Origin: Curtobacterium sp. MCBA15_008
GTDB lineage: Bacteria; Actinomycetota; Actinomycetes; Actinomycetales; Microbacteriaceae
NCBI RefSeq assembly: GCF_001865065.1
Contig: NZ_MJGN01000056.1
Coordinates: 195,851 to 259,850 of the forward strand
Reading direction: 5' to 3'
Length of the DNA: 64,000 bases
Shown: positions 58,972-64,000 of the stretch, one piece after another
How positions within the stretch are numbered: position 1 is the stretch's first letter
How the letters are laid out: every line of letters starts with the position of its first letter
The notes under the pieces: model-generated
Told to the model about the DNA's origin: nothing
Database searches by the model: none
The model's input: the letters and a program-made list of their open reading frames with translations, nothing else
Position numbers and translations under genes: made by a program

Positions 58972-60101
58972 GCACGACGAACACGTCGGCGCAGGGCGCC
59001 GGTGCCGAACACGTCGACGTCCTGGTCGTCGGCGCCGGGATCGTCGGACTCGGCATCGCCTACGAGGCGATGCTCCGCGGCGCACGCGTCGCGGTCGTCG
59101 ACCGCGCCGCCGGCGTCGTCGGCGCGAGCGTCCGCAACTTCGGACACGCGTGCATCACCCCGCAGACCGGTGACGCCGCCGAGTACGCCCAGGAGGCGCG
59201 GCGCCGGTGGACGACGCTGGCTCCGCTCGCGGGGTTCGTCGCGCGTGAGCGCGGGGCGCACGTCGTGGCGCGACGACCGGAGGAGCTCGCGGTGCTCGAG
59301 GAGTACCGGTCGGCGGGCGCCGACCTCCGCCTGCTCGACGCCGCCGGCATCGCCGACGCCGTCCCGGTGGACGCGTCGAGTGCGATCGGGGGAGCGCACC
59401 TCGCCCGGGACCTGCAGGTCGACCCCCGGGAGGCAGCGCCCGCCATCGCCGCGTGGCTCGCCACCCAGGGCGTCCGGTTCCACTGGCGGACCGCTGCGCT
59501 CGGCATCGAGACCGGCGCGGTCCGCACGGCACGCGGCGACATCAGCGCCGACCGGATCGTCGTCTGCACCAACCACGACGTCGACCAGCTGTTCCCCGAG
59601 CTCGCCGAGCGCGCCGGCGTCGTGCGCTGCCGGTTGCACATGCTCCGTGCCGCCATCCCGCTGACGTTCCCGCTCGCGACGCCGCTCCTCACCGGGTGGT
59701 CGCTGCTGCGGTACTCCGGGTTCGCGGGGACGCCGAGCGCCCCCGCACTGCGGACGGCACTCGCCGCGGCCCTGCCCGAGGGCATCCGCTGGGACCTGAA
59801 CCAGATGTACACGTCGCCGTCGGACGGCAGCGTCATCGTCGGGGACACGCACGAGCGCGACGTCGACGCGCCGCCGTTCCAGTCCGAGGACGGCTTCCGG
59901 CTGCTCCTCACGGAGACCGAGCGGTTGTTCGGCGCGCCCGTCCGGGTGCTCGACCGGTGGCAGGGCGTCTACGCGTCGTCGCCCCGGCAGGAGTTCCTGC
60001 TGGAGCGGCCGCTGCCCGGCGTGGACGTGGTGACGGTGACCACCGGCATCGGCATGACGACGGGACTCGGCCTGGCGCCCGCCGTGCTCGACGCCGCGTG
60101 A
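58968..60101 (+). CDS. FAD-dependent oxidoreductase of phosphonate catabolism (TIGR03364/HpnW type)
   Basis: A 377-residue DAO-fold flavoenzyme. The FAD-binding VLVVGAGIVGLGIAYEAMLRGA (GAGIVG at 22-27) is followed by VVGASVRNFGHACITPQTGD, the marker of the phosphonate-associated oxidoreductase group. It ends in TTGIGMTTGLGLAPAVLD. The likely reaction is oxidation of an aminoethylphosphonate-type amine (perhaps N-alkylated) to phosphonoacetaldehyde; this is inference from family and context. It is the last gene of the phnDCE operon. Confidence 0.85.
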   Translation: MSTTNTSAQGAGAEHVDVLVVGAGIVGLGIAYEAMLRGARVAVVDRAAGVVGASVRNFGHACITPQTGDAAEYAQEARRRWTTLAPLAGFVARERGAHVVARRPEELAVLEEYRSAGADLRLLDAAGIADAVPVDASSAIGGAHLARDLQVDPREAAPAIAAWLATQGVRFHWRTAALGIETGAVRTARGDISADRIVVCTNHDVDQLFPELAERAGVVRCRLHMLRAAIPLTFPLATPLLTGWSLLRYSGFAGTPSAPALRTALAAALPEGIRWDLNQMYTSPSDGSVIVGDTHERDVDAPPFQSEDGFRLLLTETERLFGAPVRVLDRWQGVYASSPRQEFLLERPLPGVDVVTVTTGIGMTTGLGLAPAVLDAA

Positions 60102-60102
60102 T

Positions 60103-60147
60103 CGTGCGGTGCTGCCGCGCGCATCAGGCGCGCGACAGCACCGCACG
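60103..60147 (+). terminator. Bidirectional hairpin between convergent phosphonate operons
   Basis: CGTGCGGTGCTGCCGCGCGC (60103-60122) and GCGCGCGACAGCACCGCACG (60128-60147) pair with one mismatch over five bases. It overlaps the stop of the PhnM-like gene. Confidence 0.7.
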
Positions 60148-61242
60148 GCCGGCGACCCAGACTCCGACGACCCGCTCACCGCGGACGGCGACGAAGTCCG
60201 CCCGGCGCCCGGCGGTGAGCACTCCGCGGTCGTCGAGGCCGGCGCGCTCGGCCGGGGCCGCGGTGACGGTCCGGACCAGGGCACGGAACGGTGCGACCCC
60301 CGCCGCCTCGGCCGCGCGGAGTCCGGGCAGCAACGACCCGAGGTGGTAGTCGGAGGTCACGACGTCGGCGTCACCGGCGGCCAGTGCGCTCCTGGCCGAC
60401 GGACCCGAGCCGTGTGACCCGCCGCGCCAGAGGTTGGGGGCGCCGACGACGACCCCGAGGTCCAGCGCCCGCGCCTCGGCGGCGGCGTCGTCGGTGACGG
60501 GGAACTCGGAGATCCCGGACCCGAGCCGGTGCGCGGTGCGGACGGCCTCGACGGAGTCGTCGTCGTGCGCGGCGAGGACGACCCCGGCGGAGTGGGCGAC
60601 CGCTGCGATGCGCTCCCGGCGGTGGGCGACGCCCGGAGCACCCGCGCGGAACCGGGCCAGGCGAGCATCGAGCTCGTCGTCGCCGACACGGTCGAGGGCA
60701 CGGTACGCCCGACGCCACCGGCCTTCGTCCGGGTACTGGCCGCGACCCGGTGTGTGGTCCATGGACGAGACGAGTCCGACGTGCTCCGGGTACGCCGCGA
60801 CGAGCTCGTCGAGCGCGGTGACGGTGGCGTCGCTCGTGACGTCGACGCGGAGGTGCACGCGGACGTCGAGCGGCAGCCGGACCGTCGCGAGGGCGTCGAG
60901 GACGGCGCGAGCGTGGTCGGCGCCACGGGCCGGGACGGTCTCCGGCTCGATCGAGCAGCAGAGGAACGCGGTCGTCACCCCGGCGAGCAGGGCGTCCGCG
61001 GCGAAGGCGTCCAGTGCGTGCGGCAGCGGGACGCCGACACCGGGGCGGGGCTGCTCGAACCGGGCGAGGGAGTCGGCGTGCAGGTCGACGAACCCGGGCA
61101 GGACCTCGACGTCGCCGAGGTCGACGACGTCCTCCTCGGCGCCGGCGTCGGGCGCGACGACGACACCGTCCCGGACCTGCAGGACGGTGTCGGTCGTCGC
61201 GCCGTCGCCGGTGTGGACGCGGGCTGCGCGGTAGGTCGTCAC
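60124..61242 (-). CDS. phnM: PhnM-like metal-dependent amidohydrolase
   Basis: A 372-residue amidohydrolase. PGFVDLHADSLARFEQPRPGVGVPLPHALDAF gives HxD metal ligands (H55, D57) and the PhnM-type PRPGV motif; SSMDHTPGRGQY (159-170), VVLAAHDDDS (221-230), EFPVT and GAPNLWRGGSHGSG (267-280) are all PhnM landmarks. True PhnM removes pyrophosphate from ribosyl-phosphonate triphosphates in the C-P lyase pathway, but no other C-P lyase gene is here, so the job is probably different or a helper one. GTG start 7 bases after the dehydrogenase gene. Confidence 0.82.
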   Translation of the reverse strand: MTTYRAARVHTGDGATTDTVLQVRDGVVVAPDAGAEEDVVDLGDVEVLPGFVDLHADSLARFEQPRPGVGVPLPHALDAFAADALLAGVTTAFLCCSIEPETVPARGADHARAVLDALATVRLPLDVRVHLRVDVTSDATVTALDELVAAYPEHVGLVSSMDHTPGRGQYPDEGRWRRAYRALDRVGDDELDARLARFRAGAPGVAHRRERIAAVAHSAGVVLAAHDDDSVEAVRTAHRLGSGISEFPVTDDAAAEARALDLGVVVGAPNLWRGGSHGSGPSARSALAAGDADVVTSDYHLGSLLPGLRAAEAAGVAPFRALVRTVTAAPAERAGLDDRGVLTAGRRADFVAVRGERVVGVWVAGRAVLSRA

Positions 61243-61249
61243 CTGATCA

Positions 61250-62308
61250 TCATGGCGTCGGCACGACCAGGCGGCGGAGGTTCCCGGCCGAGGGCGGCGT
61301 CACCACCGCGTGACCGACGCCGTCCAGCCCGACCGGACGCTCGACCAGGTCGGCGAAGGGCAGCGCGGTGTCGGCGAGGAACGCGACCGCCGCGGCGAGG
61401 TGTCGCGGCGCGTAGTTGTGCACGCCGACGATCCGGAGGAGTCCTCGGACGATGCGCTCCGGGTCGAGCGACACCGGGCGGCTGGCGGACACCGCCCCCA
61501 CGAGCACCGCGGTGCCGCCGACGTCGAGGGCGTCCACCGCGGTCTCGACGGCATCCGGGTAGCCGGAGAGCTCGAGGGCGACGTCGACCACGCCGACCGG
61601 GCTCCCCGGGGCGACGGCGGTCTCGGCCCCGAAGCACACCGCCCGGGCGCGCCGTTCGGCGTTCGGATCGGACACGGTGACCGTGGCTCCGGCCGCCGCG
61701 GCCATCGCGACCGCGGTGATGCCGAGCATGCCTGCGCCGGTGACGAGCACCCGGGCCCCGGCGAGCGGACGGTCGACGGCGTCGAGGCCGGCGGCCACCG
61801 TGGCGGTGGCACAGGCCGCCGGGGCGGCGACCGCTGCGGGCAGGTGCTCCGGCACCACGGCGATCGCGGTACCAGGCAGGAGCACGCAGTGGGTCGCGAA
61901 GCCACCGTTGAGCGTCCAGTCGGCCGTCGATTCCTCGTGCCCGTACTTGCGGAGCGCCCGGCACTTCTGCGGCATGCCCGCGGTGCACCGGTCGCACGCG
62001 CCGCACGACGCCGCGACCGACCACACCACGCGGTCCCCGACGCTGACGGGGAGTCCGGTGACGGTCGGGGCGGGTGCGCCCGGCCCGAGCGCGACGACCC
62101 GCCCCACCTGCTCGTGGCCGAGGACGCTCGGTGCCGGCCCGGCCCGGTGGCCCAGCGCGGTGTGCAGGTCGCTGCCGCAGACGGTCGCCGCCTCGACCGC
62201 GACGAGGACACCCCCGGACGGCAGCACGACGTCGCCCGCGAGTCGTTCGACGGTGACCGTCCGGCCGACGCCGTGCCAGAGGGCGTACCGGACGTCGAGC
62301 GCGGTCAC
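61250..62308 (-). CDS. Zinc alcohol dehydrogenase of phosphonate catabolism (TIGR03366 type)
   Basis: A 352-residue MDR dehydrogenase. Catalytic zinc ligands C44 and H65-E66 (VLGHEQVG); structural zinc cysteines C102, C105, C108 and C116; NAD-binding VTGAGMLGITAVAMA. Family members lie in phosphonate loci and are proposed to oxidise or reduce a phosphonate alcohol or aldehyde. Its start overlaps the HAD gene stop. I consider oxidation of a hydroxyethyl-type intermediate or disposal of acetaldehyde equally possible. Confidence 0.82.
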   Translation of the reverse strand: MTALDVRYALWHGVGRTVTVERLAGDVVLPSGGVLVAVEAATVCGSDLHTALGHRAGPAPSVLGHEQVGRVVALGPGAPAPTVTGLPVSVGDRVVWSVAASCGACDRCTAGMPQKCRALRKYGHEESTADWTLNGGFATHCVLLPGTAIAVVPEHLPAAVAAPAACATATVAAGLDAVDRPLAGARVLVTGAGMLGITAVAMAAAAGATVTVSDPNAERRARAVCFGAETAVAPGSPVGVVDVALELSGYPDAVETAVDALDVGGTAVLVGAVSASRPVSLDPERIVRGLLRIVGVHNYAPRHLAAAVAFLADTALPFADLVERPVGLDGVGHAVVTPPSAGNLRRLVVPTP

Positions 62309-63018
62309 GCGATCGACGGTTCGGCGGCGCGGACGGCGTCGGCCGCGTCGACGGTGTCGAGCAGCGCCGGGACGTCGGCGACCGAGTCGAGGACGTGGGT
62401 GTGCGCCACCGTCGCGAAGTCGATGTCGCCGTGCGTGCCGGTCCGGACGCCGGCGACGACGGACGCGCCGGCCCGGGAGCCCGTCAGCAGGTCAGCGACG
62501 GTGTCCCCGACGACGGCCACCCGGCGCACGTCGTCGGTCTCCGTGCGGATCACCGCCTGCAGGACCATGTCCGGGAACGGACGCCCGCGGCCCGCGTCCG
62601 ACGGTGAGAGTGCGAGGTCGACGAGCCCGCACCAGCCGAGCGCGTCGAGCACGGCGTCGCGTGTCTCCGGGGAGAACCCCGTCGTCAAGGCGACCTTCCG
62701 GCCGGAGGTGCGGAGCGCCTCCAGGCTGTCCACCGCACCGTCGACGGGACGCACCCCGCGTTCCACGGTGCGGGCGTAGGCGCGTTCGAAGGCCGCATTG
62801 GCCGCAGCGGCGCGCGTACGGTCACCGTCGAACAGCGCGGTGAAGACGGCGATCTTGGACTGCCCCATCGTGTCGAGCGCGTACTGCACGGCGCGGTCGT
62901 ACCCCGCGGTGCCGGCGTCCAGTCCGACGTCGGTGAGCGCGGTGCGGAAGGCGTCGACGACGACACCGCCGTCGTGGACGGTGGTCCCTGCCATGTCGAG
63001 GCAGACGAGCGAGATCAT
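62305..63018 (-). CDS. Phosphonatase-like HAD hydrolase (PhnX-like)
   Basis: A 237-residue HAD protein. LVCLDMAGTTVHDGG holds the nucleophile D8 with the phosphonatase-type AGTT; LTTGFSPETRDAV is motif II and GRPFPDMVLQAV with VVGDTVADLLTGSRAGA the later motifs. This agrees with the phosphonatase-like hydrolase family (TIGR03351), which splits phosphonoacetaldehyde or related C-P bonds. A cap-domain lysine of authentic PhnX cannot be placed with certainty. First gene of the minus-strand operon, next to operator 3. Confidence 0.85.
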   Translation of the reverse strand: MISLVCLDMAGTTVHDGGVVVDAFRTALTDVGLDAGTAGYDRAVQYALDTMGQSKIAVFTALFDGDRTRAAAANAAFERAYARTVERGVRPVDGAVDSLEALRTSGRKVALTTGFSPETRDAVLDALGWCGLVDLALSPSDAGRGRPFPDMVLQAVIRTETDDVRRVAVVGDTVADLLTGSRAGASVVAGVRTGTHGDIDFATVAHTHVLDSVADVPALLDTVDAADAVRAAEPSIA

Positions 63019-63139
63019 GGGGCTCCTGTGGTCCGGGCTCCCGCGGCTGCGGGGCTGCCGACAGCGTCCGGTGGTGCGGTGACGCCGATCCGGTCGGGAG
63101 GTGTCCGCCAGGTGAACAGCACCGGCCGGGCCGCGCGAG

Positions 63140-63153
63140 CCTGTCCGGACAGG
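63140..63153 (+). promoter_or_regulatory. Phosphonate-locus operator 3
   Basis: Third perfect CCTGTCCGGACAGG, in the 174-bp divergent gap between the HAD operon and the gntR gene. Confidence 0.78.
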
Positions 63154-63179
63154 TGTGCGCGGTGCCGCTTGCGGTCCGT

Positions 63180-63193
63180 TACAGTCCGCTGCG
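63180..63193 (+). promoter_or_regulatory. -10 element for gntR
   Basis: TACAGT at 63180-63185 ends 7 nt before GTG 63193. Confidence 0.5.
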
Positions 63194-63921
63194 TGCCGGA
63201 AACGCGTTACCTCGAGATCGCGGCGGTCCTCGAGGAGGAGCTCGCCGATGCCGCCGTCGGCACCCGGATCGCCAGCGAGGCCGAGCTGTCGGCCCGCTTC
63301 GGCGTCGGACGGTCAGCGGCCCGGGCAGCGCTCCAGCACCTGCAGCGGCGGAACCGCATCCGACGGGTGAAGGGCGTCGGCAGCTTCGTCGCCCGGCGCA
63401 TCGACTACCGGATCGGCTCCGGCGCCGCGCCGTCCTGGAGCCACACCGTCCGTGCCGCGGGCGGCGAGCCGTCCAGCGTCACCCTGTCCTGCGCGCTCGC
63501 TCCCGTCCCGGCGTCGGTCGCCGGACACCTCGGCCTCGACCCGGGCGCTCCGTGCCACCGGCTCACCCGCCGCTCGCTCGTCGACGGGCTGCCCGCGGCG
63601 TGGGGCGTCGAGTGGGTGCCGCCGTCCGTCGTCCCGGAACTCGCTCAGGCGCTCCGTGTCCGGAACTCGCTCTACGAAGTGCTCCGACAGACGGCCGGTG
63701 CGCGGCCGACCCGGCAGTGGGTCCGTGCCGGGGCCGACGTCGTCACCGAGGAGGTCGCACGGCACCTCGACCTCGACGAGGTCACCCTCGGCTGGTTCAT
63801 CGAGAGCTGCACCGTGGACGGGGACACCGGCCGGCCCCTGCTCGTCAGCGAGCGGTGGATCCGCGCGGACGCGATGCGGGTGCTGTTCGAAGCCGGGACA
63901 CCGGCACCGTCGGCTCCCTGA
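63193..63921 (+). CDS. GntR-family (PhnF/HutC-type) regulator
   Basis: A 242-residue regulator. The winged helix is TRYLEIAAVLEEELADAAVGTRIASEAELSARFGVGRSAARAALQHLQRRNRIRRVKGVGSFV (about 4-66), then a UTRA ligand-binding domain (DGLPAAWGVEWVPPSVVPEL; RQWVRAGADVVTEEVARHLDLD; RPLLVSERWIRADAMRVLFE). It is the probable repressor that binds the three palindromes and releases them when a phosphonate or its metabolite is bound. The downstream bases to 64000 show no further gene. Confidence 0.88.
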   Translation: MPETRYLEIAAVLEEELADAAVGTRIASEAELSARFGVGRSAARAALQHLQRRNRIRRVKGVGSFVARRIDYRIGSGAAPSWSHTVRAAGGEPSSVTLSCALAPVPASVAGHLGLDPGAPCHRLTRRSLVDGLPAAWGVEWVPPSVVPELAQALRVRNSLYEVLRQTAGARPTRQWVRAGADVVTEEVARHLDLDEVTLGWFIESCTVDGDTGRPLLVSERWIRADAMRVLFEAGTPAPSAP

Positions 63922-64000
63922 CCGCAGCGCCCGCTCGATTCGTCCACCAGCGGGGGTGAGGGTGCGGCGGCGCCGATGCCAGCGTCGAGATCGCACTTCG

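Overview
The window is chromosomal DNA from a high-GC actinobacterium. Gene order (hisC-hisB-hisH-hisA, parA-scpA-scpB-rluB, tyrA-cmk-der), the many GTG starts, frequent 4-bp stop/start overlaps and the many small membrane proteins fit Microbacteriaceae; Curtobacterium or a close relative is my best guess, from family knowledge rather than a search. Many genes carry a -10-like hexamer (TANNNT type) ending 6-8 nt before the start codon, so much of the window appears to be expressed from leaderless mRNAs.

Layout. 1-13 kb is conserved core: the end of a LysM protein, a histidine operon without hisF, an SseB-like protein, chromosome-segregation genes (parA, scpA, scpB), a pseudouridine synthase with a very large Arg/Gly/Asp-rich tail, tyrA, cmk and der. 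13-21 kb holds membrane and secreted proteins, an aldo/keto reductase, a RecQ-type helicase with a C-terminal phosphoribosyltransferase-like segment, and several palindromic or tandem repeats; it closes with tRNA-Pro(GGG) and a terminator. 21-37 kb is accessory: short, mostly monocistronic genes (APH-type kinase, S66 peptidase, Nudix, DUF4184, CehA-like metallohydrolase, DUF402, TetR pair, GNAT, P-loop kinase, luciferase-like oxidoreductase), with two gene remnants. 38-42 kb has a desaturase, a cold-shock protein and a free-standing adenylation-carrier-thioesterase protein.

42.3-48.1 kb is a sugar cassette (two permeases, a binding lipoprotein, a GH4 alpha-galactosidase-like enzyme and a divergent AraC regulator) bracketed by two near-identical 105-bp direct repeats. 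It is followed by a rifamycin ADP-ribosyltransferase (arr), an ABC exporter, a dihydrofolate-reductase-like protein, a ScyD-like secreted protein and a PLP-dependent decarboxylase-like enzyme.

54.1-63.9 kb is the most interesting locus: a phosphonate uptake and breakdown island without C-P lyase genes in view. One arm reads DMT transporter, phnD, phnC, a fused double-domain phnE, and an FAD oxidoreductase. The convergent arm reads phosphonatase-like HAD hydrolase, zinc alcohol dehydrogenase and PhnM-like amidohydrolase. A divergent PhnF-like GntR regulator closes it. A perfect 14-bp palindrome, CCTGTCCGGACAGG, lies before the DMT gene, before phnD and between the regulator and the HAD arm, which predicts one regulon.

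A second theme is repeat biology: short tandem repeats lie across or just after stop codons at many genes, and several families of palindromes recur between genes.
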